Shown piece after piece: positions 1 through 9,736 of a stretch of DNA of 37,026 nucleotides (positions within the stretch are counted from its first letter, which is position 1; each line of letters opens with the position of its first letter). This DNA is from Candidatus Desulfobia pelagia. GTDB taxonomy: Bacteria; Desulfobacterota; Desulfobulbia; Desulfobulbales; SURF-16. The stretch lies in assembly GCA_014382295.1 (NCBI GenBank), contig JACNJZ010000171.1:1-37026 (forward strand). The letters run 5' to 3'. Under the pieces are notes generated by a model. It searched no databases and was not told the origin of the DNA. It worked only from the letters and a program-made list of their open reading frames with translations. Position numbers and translations under genes: made by a program.

Positions 1-1
1 A

Positions 2-121
2 AAAATTGACTTTTTGCTCGCTAGCGGTGTCATTGCCAAAATGAAAAGTGCTCACATACCTCGGTATGCTGCGCTTTTTAATTTTGTCATTCCTTGCTAT
101 CAAACAAAAATCCTAATTTTT
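2..121. repeat. Long imperfect inverted repeat (about 58-nt arms) with a strong central hairpin; possible repeat element and/or terminator downstream of thiS
   Basis: CATACC-tc-GGTATG core (55-68) flanked by AAAAGTGC / GCGCTTTTT. Outer segments also pair imperfectly: AAAATT, TTTTTG, TAGC and AAAAT motifs recur in the reverse complement of the right arm. May be truncated at the window edge. Confidence 0.55.
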
Positions 122-148
122 CAAGACACCTTTCATGTAAAAAACAAA

Positions 149-349
149 TCAGCCGCCGCCGACGAAACGGATCAGTTCCAGTTTCTCCCCATCGACCAGA
201 ATATGGCTTTCATACTTCTTGCGGGCTATAACCTCGCCATCACATTCCACGACAACCGTATCAGGATCAAGATTGAGGCTTTTCAGGAAATCAACAAGGC
301 ACATCCCTGCTTTCACCTCTTTTACGGCTCCGTTACATTGTATTTCCAT
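149..349 (-). CDS. thiS: Sulfur carrier protein ThiS
   Basis: 66 aa ubiquitin-like protein ending in the diagnostic C-terminal GlyGly (RFVGGG); adjacent to a ThiF-family gene. Confidence 0.85.
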   Translation of the reverse strand: MEIQCNGAVKEVKAGMCLVDFLKSLNLDPDTVVVECDGEVIARKKYESHILVDGEKLELIRFVGGG

Positions 350-360
350 AATTCCTTATC

Positions 361-1041
361 TCACTCATCAACGCCAAGCAAAATCCTCACTGCCTGATTC
401 GCCTGCTGATGGGCTGCTATTCCAACCCTTGGAGCCATCAGGCTTATACCATCTTCAGCCGCCGATTCAAAATCACCTACCAGAAAGACATGATCCTTCA
501 TTTTTCGGGTATGAATAGTATTATTATCACCATACCCCGCCATACCTGAAGCCCCGACATATCCGACTCCGGGAAGCGCAGTAAGGGCCGCTCGAAGCCC
601 AGCAGCCTTCATAACCGGATCATCAAAACATTCCATCAGAACATCCACCTGCCCAAACAGTTCAGGTATCATCTCCTCAGAAAGTCGATGAACGACGAGA
701 TCAATGGAAATATAGGGATTAATTCTTACCAGATTCTGCTTAAGAGCCTCTGTTTTCAGCATTCCAACCTGATCAAAAAAATAATATTGACGATTCAGGT
801 TGCTGAGATCCACCACATCATAATCTGCCAGCACCAACTTGCCAACACCTATTCGGGCAAGAGCAACCGCAACCGACGAGCCCAATCCTCCAAGCCCCAT
901 AACAGCGACACTTGCCTGTTGCAGTTTTGAATGGATTTCCTCCGAATGCCGTTCAATAAGAGCAGCATTAATTTCCTCTTGACTGGGGATTGGCGACACA
1001 TTACCTCTTTTCGTATCTTCCGTCGTACCGGCTATTACCAT
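361..1041 (-). CDS. thiF: ThiF-family adenylyltransferase (E1-like, thiamine biosynthesis)
   Basis: GLGGLGSSVAVALARIGVGKLVLADYDVVDLSNLNRQ nucleotide-binding/E1-like motif; upstream of thiS on the same strand. Confidence 0.85.
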   Translation of the reverse strand: MVIAGTTEDTKRGNVSPIPSQEEINAALIERHSEEIHSKLQQASVAVMGLGGLGSSVAVALARIGVGKLVLADYDVVDLSNLNRQYYFFDQVGMLKTEALKQNLVRINPYISIDLVVHRLSEEMIPELFGQVDVLMECFDDPVMKAAGLRAALTALPGVGYVGASGMAGYGDNNTIHTRKMKDHVFLVGDFESAAEDGISLMAPRVGIAAHQQANQAVRILLGVDE

Positions 1042-1512
1042 TTTTTTGCTGTTGCACTAATAATTTTTTCCCGGGTTTTCCTCTGGCGAAAAAATGTATT
1101 TACCCTAAAAAATGCCCATCATGCAAATGCCCCTAAAACACAAAAACTGAGGAGGAAAAGCGGCAATACTTCCCACATTCGACCCAAAAAAAACAAACTC
1201 CATTGACATTTTACAGCAAGCGAACAAATCTCTAGCGACAATGGGTGTTCGATTCTACTTCAGCTTTCACTATGAGGGTATCTTTTTTTGTATTTCCCTC
1301 TCGCCGTTCGTATTGAACTTCCCCTGAATACATGGTATGAAAATTCCAGCTTTTTTCTATAAAAACTGGCTGTTGCGTCTTTCTGTTACTCTTTGACAGC
1401 AAGGCACAACGGGAAACACTTTCATCCCACACATTACCCTTAAAATAAATATGTTACCGACGAGCATCTTCATAGCATATTATTTCACACCACAACACAC
1501 AAGGAGCACGAT

Positions 1513-3324
1513 GTGACTCAGTCCAATTCAAAAACAACGCTATGGCTTTCAGGAAATGAAGCTATTGCCAGGGGTGCCTGGCAGGCTGGAGTAACAGTAG
1601 CTTCGGGCTATCCGGGGACACCGTCCACTGAAATCCTGGAAAATCTGGTTACATATAATGATGTCTACTGCGAATGGGCACCAAATGAAAAAGTAGGACT
1701 GGAAACAGCTCTTGGCGCTTCTTTTGCCGGAGCACGAGTCCTTGCCACCATGAAGCACGTTGGGCTCAATGTTGCCGCAGATCCTTTATTTACGGCCTCA
1801 TACACAGGAGTCCGCGGAGGTCTTGTCATCATTAATGCCGATGACCCGGAAATGCATAGCTCGCAAAATGAGCAGGACAACCGGAATTATGCCTTCGCAG
1901 CCAAACTGCCGATGATGGAACCATCTGACCCGGCAGAAGCCATAGACATGCTGAAAGATGCCTTCGAACTCAGCGAGAAATATGACACTCCTGTTCTCTT
2001 CAGAACCACCACCCGTATTGCCCACGTAAAGGGCATTGTTCCTGTTGGTGACCGGCAAATAGGTCCAGTGAAAGTAGGTATCGAAAAGATGCCCGCCAAA
2101 TTCGTCATGCTCCCGGCCAATGCCAGGGCCCGCAGGCTGGAAATCGCCAAACGTCAGGAAAACCTGAAGGACTTTGTTGAAACCTACAGTGGAAATCGTA
2201 TTGAATGGGGCGACAAAAAACGCGGATTTATCACCGGCGGCATTTCCTATCTCTATACCAAGGAAGCCTTCCCCGAAGCCTCTGTATTAAAACTCGGGAT
2301 GGCCTACCCTCTTCCGGAAAAAATGATAGCTGAATTTGTCAGAGAAGTGGATGAAGTAATCATCATTGAGGAACTCGATCCTTTCCTGGAAATCCACATC
2401 AAGGCAATGGGCATACCTTGCATAGGCAAGGAAAAAATACCGGCCATCGGTGAGCTGAATTCCTTTATCCTGAAAAAATCTCTTGGCGTTGCCACAGGAG
2501 ATGTCTTTCCACCGGCAGAGGTACCTCCCCGACCACCAAACATGTGCCCCGGTTGTCCACACAGGGGAATTTTTTACAACCTCGGCAAAATGGATGTCTT
2601 CGTTTCCGGGGATATCGGCTGCTACACCCTTGGCTATCTTCCACCCCTCTCAGCCATGGACTCCTGCGTCTGCATGGGAGCCAGTATTGGTGTAGCCCAT
2701 GGAATGGATAAGGCCCTGGGCAAAGAAGGGGAAGGCAAGACAGTGGCTGTCATCGGCGACTCTACATTCATGCATTCCGGGATTACCGGCCTCATTAATA
2801 TGGCGTATAACAAGAGTGCCTCTACTGTTATCATCCTTGACAATCGCATTACTGCAATGACCGGCCATCAGCCCAATCCTGCGTCAGGAAACACCCTCTC
2901 AGGTGACCCGGCTTTTGCCATTGATATTGAAGCTCTCTGCAGAACCATCGGGGTCAAACACGTTACTGTTGTCAATCCACATGATATCCCGGCCTGTAAA
3001 AAGATCCTCAAGGAAGAAATTGCCAGGCCGGAAACTTCTGTTGTCATTGCCAAGGCTCCCTGTGTCCTGATTCCAGAGGAACGCAAACGGGTCAAGAAAC
3101 CACTTTCCTCGCTTATTGACAAATGCACAGGCTGTCGCGCCTGTGTCAACCTGGGTTGCCCGGCAATCAGCTGGACTTCCCTTACTCCTGCAGAAGCCAA
3201 AAAACTCGGCAAAAAAGAAAAACAGAAAGGATATGCCCGAATTACCGAAGACATGTGCAATGGCTGCGGCCAGTGTCTGTCTGTCTGTAAATTCGAGGCC
3301 ATTGCAGTCGCGGAGGAAAAATAA
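1513..3324 (+). CDS. iorA: Indolepyruvate ferredoxin oxidoreductase alpha subunit
   Basis: 603 aa; TPP-enzyme fold, MCPGCPHRGIFY motif and C-terminal 4Fe-4S ferredoxin motifs (CTGCRACVNLGCP, CNGCGQCLSVCK). GTG start 6 nt after AAGGAG. Confidence 0.93.
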   Translation: MTQSNSKTTLWLSGNEAIARGAWQAGVTVASGYPGTPSTEILENLVTYNDVYCEWAPNEKVGLETALGASFAGARVLATMKHVGLNVAADPLFTASYTGVRGGLVIINADDPEMHSSQNEQDNRNYAFAAKLPMMEPSDPAEAIDMLKDAFELSEKYDTPVLFRTTTRIAHVKGIVPVGDRQIGPVKVGIEKMPAKFVMLPANARARRLEIAKRQENLKDFVETYSGNRIEWGDKKRGFITGGISYLYTKEAFPEASVLKLGMAYPLPEKMIAEFVREVDEVIIIEELDPFLEIHIKAMGIPCIGKEKIPAIGELNSFILKKSLGVATGDVFPPAEVPPRPPNMCPGCPHRGIFYNLGKMDVFVSGDIGCYTLGYLPPLSAMDSCVCMGASIGVAHGMDKALGKEGEGKTVAVIGDSTFMHSGITGLINMAYNKSASTVIILDNRITAMTGHQPNPASGNTLSGDPAFAIDIEALCRTIGVKHVTVVNPHDIPACKKILKEEIARPETSVVIAKAPCVLIPEERKRVKKPLSSLIDKCTGCRACVNLGCPAISWTSLTPAEAKKLGKKEKQKGYARITEDMCNGCGQCLSVCKFEAIAVAEEK

Positions 3325-3911
3325 TGGAAACAAGTGGAAATATTCTCTTTAGTGGTGTTGGCGGTCAGGGTATTCTTCTGGCCAGCGAAATAACTGTATA
3401 CGCTCTTCTAGAATGCGGTTATGACGCAAAAAAAAGTGAAGTACACGGCATGGCTCAGCGAGGAGGGTCTGTTGTGGCTCATCTGCGCTTTGGGAAAAAA
3501 GTATACTCACCGCTCATAGATCCGGGTCAGGCAGATATCACCATTGCCTTTGAAATGATGGAAGCGGTGCGCTATCTTCCCTTCTATAAAAAGGACTGCA
3601 AGGTTATCGTCAACACCCACCATATCGACCCTCCAATGGTTGCCACCGGCAAAATTCCATACCCCAGCGGTCTCCTTGAAGAACTGGAAAAACGTAACAT
3701 TGCCACCTTTCCCATGGACGGTTTTGCCATAGCAAAAAGTGTCGGAGAAATAAGAAGCGCCAACCTTGCATTGGTTGGAGCCTTATCCTCTTTTTTACCT
3801 GTTGAGGAAAAAGTCTTTCTCGACGTGATCAAAAAAAGAGTTCCGAGAAAACTGGACGAAAACATCCAGGCCTTTTTGGCTGGCAGAAAAATTACAAGCA
3901 AGGAGAGCTGA
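3324..3911 (+). CDS. iorB: Indolepyruvate ferredoxin oxidoreductase beta subunit
   Basis: [13 protein letters not shown] motif of 2-oxoacid:ferredoxin oxidoreductase gamma/beta subunits; TAATG overlap with iorA. Confidence 0.92.
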   Translation: METSGNILFSGVGGQGILLASEITVYALLECGYDAKKSEVHGMAQRGGSVVAHLRFGKKVYSPLIDPGQADITIAFEMMEAVRYLPFYKKDCKVIVNTHHIDPPMVATGKIPYPSGLLEELEKRNIATFPMDGFAIAKSVGEIRSANLALVGALSSFLPVEEKVFLDVIKKRVPRKLDENIQAFLAGRKITSKES

Positions 3912-3913
3912 TA

Positions 3914-5215
3914 ATGATCTGGGATGAAGAACATGAAACCATGCCCCGAGAGGCATTGGAGCCATTGCAGCTCCGGCGGCTTCAAGATCAGGTTGCACGA
4001 ATATACGCCACGGTTCCTTATTACCGGGCAAAGATGGATGAGGTCAATGTCTCCCCGGGAGATATAAAAACTCTGGCCGACATCAACAAACTGCCATTTA
4101 CAACCAAGGAAGATCTCCGAAAAAACTATCCCTTTGGCCTGTTTACCGTTCCCCTCGAGCGGGTTGTCCGTATTCATGCCTCCTCCGGAACCACCGGGAA
4201 GCCTACTGTTGTCGGCTATACGAAACGGGACATTACACTCTGGGCCAACCTAATGAGCCGTACCCTTGCTGCCGCAGGGGCAACAAGCAAGGACGTAATT
4301 CATAATTCGTACGGCTATGGTTTATTCACTGGCGGCATGGGGGCCCATTACGGTGCCGAAAACCTTGGCGCCACCGTGGTGCCTGCTTCCGGCGGCAACA
4401 GCAAACGCCAGATTACTATCATGCGTGATTTCCAGGCAACTGTCCTGCTTTCAACCCCTTCCTATGCTCTCAATCTGGCTGACACCATGGCAGACATGGG
4501 TGTTACGCCGTCTGACCTGGCCCTCCGGGTCGGGGTCTTCGGTGCGGAGCCATGGAGCGAAAGCATGCGGGAAGAAATTGAAAAGAAACTTTCCATCAAG
4601 GCAATCGACATTTACGGCCTCAGTGAAATCATCGGCCCGGGAGTGGCTGCGGAATGCCATGAAAGACAGAGTGGGCTGCATATCATGGAAGACCATTTCC
4701 TGCCGGAGATTGTTGACCCTGAGACCTTTGATCCACTGCCTCTGGGAGCCAAAGGAGAGCTCGTCTTCACCACTCTCACCAAGGAAGCGTTCCCTGTGAT
4801 CCGCTACCGCACCAAGGATTTTTCCAGGCTGCTGACTGATCCGTGCATCTGCGGCCGCACCTTTTATCGTATGGAGAAAGTAACCGGCCGCTCCGACGAT
4901 ATGCTCATTATACGCGGCGTTAATGTTTTCCCGTCACAGATCGAGCATGTCCTTGTCAGTATCGAAGGTGTCGAACCCCACTACCAGATCATTGTAGACC
5001 GAAAAGGCAACATGGACACAATGGAGGTCCATGTCGAGGTAAGTGAAGCTGTTTTTTCCGATGAGATTAAAAAACTGGAAGCGTTGTCAAAAAAAATCCA
5101 GTATGACATCAAAGACCTGCTGGGAGTCTCCTGTCAAATCAAACTCGTTGAACCAAAATCCATTCAACGCAGTGAAGGCAAGGCTCAGCGTGTTATAGAT
5201 AAACGTAAAATTTAA
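3914..5215 (+). CDS. paaK: Phenylacetate-CoA ligase (copy 1)
   Basis: 433 aa; [17 protein letters not shown]-binding motif and [25 protein letters not shown] upstream. Confidence 0.93.
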   Translation: MIWDEEHETMPREALEPLQLRRLQDQVARIYATVPYYRAKMDEVNVSPGDIKTLADINKLPFTTKEDLRKNYPFGLFTVPLERVVRIHASSGTTGKPTVVGYTKRDITLWANLMSRTLAAAGATSKDVIHNSYGYGLFTGGMGAHYGAENLGATVVPASGGNSKRQITIMRDFQATVLLSTPSYALNLADTMADMGVTPSDLALRVGVFGAEPWSESMREEIEKKLSIKAIDIYGLSEIIGPGVAAECHERQSGLHIMEDHFLPEIVDPETFDPLPLGAKGELVFTTLTKEAFPVIRYRTKDFSRLLTDPCICGRTFYRMEKVTGRSDDMLIIRGVNVFPSQIEHVLVSIEGVEPHYQIIVDRKGNMDTMEVHVEVSEAVFSDEIKKLEALSKKIQYDIKDLLGVSCQIKLVEPKSIQRSEGKAQRVIDKRKI

Positions 5216-5237
5216 TCCATCCTGTTGAAAGGAAACC

Positions 5238-5669
5238 ATGAAAGTAGAACAGATTGCAATATTTTTAGAAAACAAATCCGGGCGTCTTGCTGAAATCACT
5301 GCCATTCTCGCCCAGAAAGGTATCAATATCAGAGCCATGTCGCTGGCCGACACTGCAGATTTCGGAATTCTTCGGCTCATAGTAAACGATACAGAGAGTG
5401 CCTGCCAGGCCCTTCGCAATAAAGGGTTTACCGTAGGCAAAACCGATGTTGTCGTCATCGAAGTTTCCGATAAGCCCGGAGGACTTGCCAGCGTCCTCGA
5501 AAAAATAAGGGAAGGCGGCCTTAATATTGAGTACATGTATGCCTTCACTCAAAAAAGTGGGGAGACCGGCCTTATTATCTTTCGTTTTGATGATATTGAT
5601 GCTGCACTTAAAACCCTTAAAAACGCCAGGGTAAGAATTCTCTCAGGAGAAGAAGTCTACGCTATTTGA
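5238..5669 (+). CDS. Tandem ACT-domain protein
   Basis: 143 aa with two ACT-like repeats (VEQIAIFLENKSGRLAEITAIL and VVVIEVSDKPGGLASVLEKI). Confidence 0.85.
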   Translation: MKVEQIAIFLENKSGRLAEITAILAQKGINIRAMSLADTADFGILRLIVNDTESACQALRNKGFTVGKTDVVVIEVSDKPGGLASVLEKIREGGLNIEYMYAFTQKSGETGLIIFRFDDIDAALKTLKNARVRILSGEEVYAI

Positions 5670-5674
5670 GAGGC

Positions 5675-5712
5675 AATTAGAAATTACGAATGAGGAATTA
5701 CGAATTGATGAT
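5675..5712. repeat. Short intergenic tandem repeat, 14-bp period (AATTACGAAT)
   Basis: AATTACGAAT at 5682-5691 and again at 5696-5705, with related flanking AATTAGAA. Confidence 0.5.
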
Positions 5713-5796
5713 CTTTTTCTTATCAGGAAACAAGTTCGTTTGTTCGTATATTTTATCTTGTCACTAAAACATATATAAGAAAGGGGGAAGATTTAC

Positions 5797-6957
5797 ATGA
5801 AAAAACTATTTGCTTTAAGCCTGTCTGTATTAACTTTATGGGCCGTATCATTATTTTTCGTTGCTCCTGACGATGCCCAAGCCGATGAAATTAAAATAGG
5901 CGCCATTATTGCCGAGACCGGTGGCGCCGCATTTCTGGGTATTCCCGAAGCACGCACTCTGCGCATGCTCACCGATGAAGTCAACGCCAGAGGCGGTGTT
6001 GCAGGTAACACCATCAAGCTGATCATCAAAGATTCAGGCGGCGACCCTGCTAAAGCGGTCTCCTTTGCCAAGCAACTCATAGAGGAAGAAAAGGTATTCG
6101 CCATTATAGGCCCGTCCACCAGCGGCGAAACTATGGCCATCAAAGATATCTGCGACAAAAACAAAACCCTCTTGGTATCCTGCGCCTCAACCAAGGCCAT
6201 CGTCGATCCGGTTGCCAAGCATGTATTCAAAACCCCCCAGAACGACAGTCTCGCCGTTGAGATGATTTATCTTGAGATGCAGAAAAAAGGCATTTCCAAG
6301 ATCGCAGTTGCAGTAGGTGGAACCGGTTTCGGCAAGATGGGTGGTAAATTCCTCAATGAGATGGCTCCGCAATTCGGCATCACCGTACTTGAGAACGAGG
6401 TCTATGACCCCAAATCAACAGATCTCAGCAGCCTGGTCACCAAATTCATGGCCAATAAAGAAGTGGAAGCAGTAGTCAACTGGTCCATCGTTCCAGCTCA
6501 GGCTATCCTCGCTAAAAATATGCGCCAGGCCGGTTGGGATGTACCTCTCTTCCTGAGCCATGGTTTTGGTAACATTAAATACGTCGAACTCGGCGGAGCC
6601 GCCCTTGAGGGTGTCTTCTTCCCTGCCGGTCGCCTCCTTGTCGCCGACAGCCTTCCCGAAAGCCACCCGCAGAAAGCGGTACTTGTCAAATATACCACCG
6701 ACTATCAGGCTATGTTCAATAACGAGCCGGTCAGCACCTTTGGCGGCCATGCCTATGATGCCTTCAAAATTCTGTGCAAGGGTATTGAAACCGTTGGCAA
6801 AGCTGACACTGCCATGGTAATCGATGCCATTGAAAATATGACATTTGTCGGCACTGGCGGCATATTCACTTTGACCCCCACCGATCATAGCGGCCTCAAA
6901 CTTGAAGCCTTTGAGATGCTCACCGTGAAAGACGGCAAATTCGCCTTAGCCAACTAA
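5797..6957 (+). CDS. livK: Branched-chain/hydrophobic amino-acid ABC transporter substrate-binding protein
   Basis: N-terminal signal peptide (MKKLFALSLSVLTLWAVSLFFVAPDDAQA) then IKIGAIIAETGGAAFLG...IGPSTSGETMAI periplasmic binding protein pattern; upstream of livHMGF. Confidence 0.9.
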   Translation: MKKLFALSLSVLTLWAVSLFFVAPDDAQADEIKIGAIIAETGGAAFLGIPEARTLRMLTDEVNARGGVAGNTIKLIIKDSGGDPAKAVSFAKQLIEEEKVFAIIGPSTSGETMAIKDICDKNKTLLVSCASTKAIVDPVAKHVFKTPQNDSLAVEMIYLEMQKKGISKIAVAVGGTGFGKMGGKFLNEMAPQFGITVLENEVYDPKSTDLSSLVTKFMANKEVEAVVNWSIVPAQAILAKNMRQAGWDVPLFLSHGFGNIKYVELGGAALEGVFFPAGRLLVADSLPESHPQKAVLVKYTTDYQAMFNNEPVSTFGGHAYDAFKILCKGIETVGKADTAMVIDAIENMTFVGTGGIFTLTPTDHSGLKLEAFEMLTVKDGKFALAN

Positions 6958-6975
6958 TCGAAACAAGGAAGAACC

Positions 6976-7020
6976 GCAGGCAAACAGATGAGAAAATCCA
7001 TCCGTTTGCCTGCTTTTTTT
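6976..7020 (+). terminator. Intrinsic terminator/attenuator between livK and livH
   Basis: GCAGGCAAACAGATG-agaaaatc-CATCCGTTTGCCTGC (15-position stem, one A.C mismatch) followed by TTTTTTT. Confidence 0.85.
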
Positions 7021-7027
7021 GGCTGCC

Positions 7028-7918
7028 ATGAATCCTGATCTTTTTTTTCAATACATGCTGGCCGGTATCACGTATGGTTTTCTTTATGCCATTGTGGCCA
7101 TCGGCTTTAACATTATTTACAACACCACCGGCATCATCAACTTTGCCCAGGGCGAGTTTGTCATGCTCGGAGGCATGTTTGCCATTACGCTGAACAATAT
7201 CCTGCCACTTCCCCTGGCTATAGCTGCGGCAGTAGTGATCACCATGCTCATCGGCGCCCTTCTGGAGATACTATTTATCCGCTGGCTTGATAATCCATCA
7301 GTCCTCAGAATGATCATTATCACCATAGGCCTCTCCATACTCATCCGTGAACTGGCTCTGCATTTTTGGGGAGAAACCGTCTTCAGTCTCCCTTACTTTA
7401 CCGGTAACGAGTTGAGCACCGTTTCCATTTTGGGGGCTAAAGTCTCACCTCAAGTACTTTGGGTGATCGGTGTCAGCATTATCATGGTGACGGCCTTGAG
7501 CCTTTTTTTCAAATTCACGTTCACAGGCCAGCAAATGCGTGCCTGTGCTGCCAACCGACTTGCAGCCCGGCTTTGCGGCATCAACGCCAAGAATATGGTG
7601 ACTTTTTCCTTTATGCTTTCTGCAGGAATAGGCGCCGTGGCAGGGAGCGTCATCAGCCCTATTACTTATACCCAGTATGATATCGGCCCGGGTCTTGCCA
7701 TCAAGGGTTTTACCGTAGCAATTCTTGGCGGCCTGGGGAACAGTGTAGCTGCCGTCATTGCCGGTCTGCTTCTCGGACTTATCGAATCATTCAGTATTAT
7801 CGTTATCCCCCTGGCCTTCCAGGAGGCGGTTTCTATTAGCATCCTGCTCATTATTCTTTTTGTCCGACCCCATGGATTATTCGGACGCAGTGATACTGCT
7901 AGCCTCAAGGAGTTTTAG
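7028..7918 (+). CDS. livH: Branched-chain amino-acid ABC transporter permease LivH
   Basis: Hydrophobic permease with GFNIIYNTTGIINFAQGEFVMLGGM motif. ORF track opens at TTG 7019; ATG 7028 is the likelier start. Confidence 0.9.
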   Translation: MNPDLFFQYMLAGITYGFLYAIVAIGFNIIYNTTGIINFAQGEFVMLGGMFAITLNNILPLPLAIAAAVVITMLIGALLEILFIRWLDNPSVLRMIIITIGLSILIRELALHFWGETVFSLPYFTGNELSTVSILGAKVSPQVLWVIGVSIIMVTALSLFFKFTFTGQQMRACAANRLAARLCGINAKNMVTFSFMLSAGIGAVAGSVISPITYTQYDIGPGLAIKGFTVAILGGLGNSVAAVIAGLLLGLIESFSIIVIPLAFQEAVSISILLIILFVRPHGLFGRSDTASLKEF

Positions 7919-7920
7919 CC

Positions 7921-8985
7921 ATGCGGCAGTATTTCCCTTTATGTATTTTTCTTGCCCTGGTGGTCCTGATACAGCTTGTCACCCAGATAACAGAAACCGC
8001 CTTTTACTTGACGCAGCTAACCATGAGCGCTTATTACTCCCTGCTCATTATCGGCCTGTGCACCATCATGGGGTACGCCGGCCAGATCTCTCTTGGCCAT
8101 GCCGGTTTTTTCGCCATCGGAGGTTATCTTTCAGCCGGCCTCACCACCCATAACCTTCAGCCTTTTGCCGACACCGGAATAACTTCCCTGCTCGACAAGG
8201 CCGGGTTGCTGGTTTCCAGTAAGGATCTGTACGGCGACACCCTGCTTACCGTACATCCATGGATTGCCTGCATTGTCGCAATCTCCACAGCTGTCATTAT
8301 CGCCCTTGTTCTGGGCGGACCAGTTCTTAAACTTAAAGGGCATTACCTGGCAATGGCCACTCTTGGATTTGGCATCATCATCTTCCGCATTGCCATGGCA
8401 ACCCCATATTTCGGTGAGGCAGACGGCCTATCAGGTGTTCCCTCTTTTACACTCCTGCCCGGGATCACGGTAAGCGGTGATTTCGGAGCACGCATCATCA
8501 ACTATTACATTGCCTGGGGCACGGTACTCATCGGCATGCTCCTCCTGATCAATCTCGTCAATTCCCGAATGGGCCGTGCTCTCAGCGCCCTCCATGGCTC
8601 CGAGGAAGCAGCCCAGGCAATGGGCGTTAATACTGCACGGGCCAAACTGCTGACCTTTGTCCTAAGCGCAGCATACGCCGCCCTTGCCGGTGTTCTTCTG
8701 ACACACTACAACGGTAGCATCGGCCCCGGCGAGGCTGGTGTCATGAAATCAGTACGATATGTAGCCATCGTTGCCATCGGCGGCATGGCCCATCTCTGGG
8801 GAGCACTTATCATTGGTACTCTCCTGAACTTCATGTCCATGCGCGGTCTTTTCGGGTCCTATGATGATGCTGTTTTCGGCATTATTCTTATTCTTATTAT
8901 GCTCTTTGCGCCCCAAGGATTATTACGCCTTCATATTTGGAAGCATATTCAAAAGATAAAACCCAAAAAACATGGCACTGCTTGA
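7921..8985 (+). CDS. livM: Branched-chain amino-acid ABC transporter permease LivM
   Basis: 354 aa hydrophobic; MGYAGQISLGHAGFFAIGGYLSAG motif. Confidence 0.9.
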   Translation: MRQYFPLCIFLALVVLIQLVTQITETAFYLTQLTMSAYYSLLIIGLCTIMGYAGQISLGHAGFFAIGGYLSAGLTTHNLQPFADTGITSLLDKAGLLVSSKDLYGDTLLTVHPWIACIVAISTAVIIALVLGGPVLKLKGHYLAMATLGFGIIIFRIAMATPYFGEADGLSGVPSFTLLPGITVSGDFGARIINYYIAWGTVLIGMLLLINLVNSRMGRALSALHGSEEAAQAMGVNTARAKLLTFVLSAAYAALAGVLLTHYNGSIGPGEAGVMKSVRYVAIVAIGGMAHLWGALIIGTLLNFMSMRGLFGSYDDAVFGIILILIMLFAPQGLLRLHIWKHIQKIKPKKHGTA

Positions 8986-9736
8986 AGTACACAATATAAA
9001 CAAACGCTTTGGCGGCCTTCATGCTGTCAATGATGTCAGCTTTTCTGTTTCAGAAAACACTATTAAAGCTGTGATAGGCCCCAATGGTGCTGGAAAAACG
9101 ACGCTTTTCAACCTCATCTCCCGCAATATTGAGGCAAATGACGGCAAGGTTTTTTTTCAAAATAAACCTATCCATTCGCTACAACCTTATGAAATTGCCC
9201 AGCGCGGTATCAGCCGAACCTTTCAGAATATTAAACTTTTCCACGGCATGTCAGCCTTGGAAAACGTCATGGTTGGCTGCCACCCCAAAAGCAGGGCAGG
9301 TTTCCTCGCCGGAATCCTGAGACTTCCTTCATCATTGAGCGAGGAAAAAATGATTCGCGAGCGGGCCTATGAATTTCTTGATCTCCTCGGCATCGCAGAT
9401 CTGGCTCATCTGGAAGCCACGAGCCTGGCTTTTGGGCAACAGAGAGCCGTGGAATTTGCCCGCGCCCTTGCTTCAGAACCCTCTCTGCTCCTTCTCGATG
9501 AACCGGCAGCCGGTCTCAACATTTATGAAACAGCAAAAGTTGCCAAACTCATCACTAAAATACAACAAAGAGGTATAACTATCCTGCTCGTTGAACATGA
9601 CATGTCTCTTGTCATGGACATCTCCGATGAGATTGTCGTCCTGAGCTTTGGCAAGAAGATTGCGGAAGACCACCCGGCAGCCATCCAGCAAAATAAAGAA
9701 GTTATACAGATATACCTGGGGGAAGATGATGCTTAA
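8972..9736 (+). CDS. livG: Branched-chain amino-acid ABC transporter ATP-binding protein LivG
   Basis: GPNGAGKTTLFNLISR Walker A, LLLLDEPAAGLN Walker B; overlaps livM. Confidence 0.92.
   Translation: MALLEVHNINKRFGGLHAVNDVSFSVSENTIKAVIGPNGAGKTTLFNLISRNIEANDGKVFFQNKPIHSLQPYEIAQRGISRTFQNIKLFHGMSALENVMVGCHPKSRAGFLAGILRLPSSLSEEKMIRERAYEFLDLLGIADLAHLEATSLAFGQQRAVEFARALASEPSLLLLDEPAAGLNIYETAKVAKLITKIQQRGITILLVEHDMSLVMDISDEIVVLSFGKKIAEDHPAAIQQNKEVIQIYLGEDDA

Noticed and set aside
1232-1432. 66-aa minus-strand ORF between thiF and iorA
   Set aside because: No recognisable motif or clear SD; probably chance ORF in intergenic DNA.
1042-1510. Possible TPP riboswitch upstream of thiF-thiS
   Set aside because: I looked for the CUGAGA and ACCUGAUCUGGAUAAUGCCAGCG-type core on the minus strand and did not see it.
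3584-4177. 197-aa minus-strand ORF across iorB/paaK1
   Set aside because: Antisense to two well-supported CDSs; no family resemblance.
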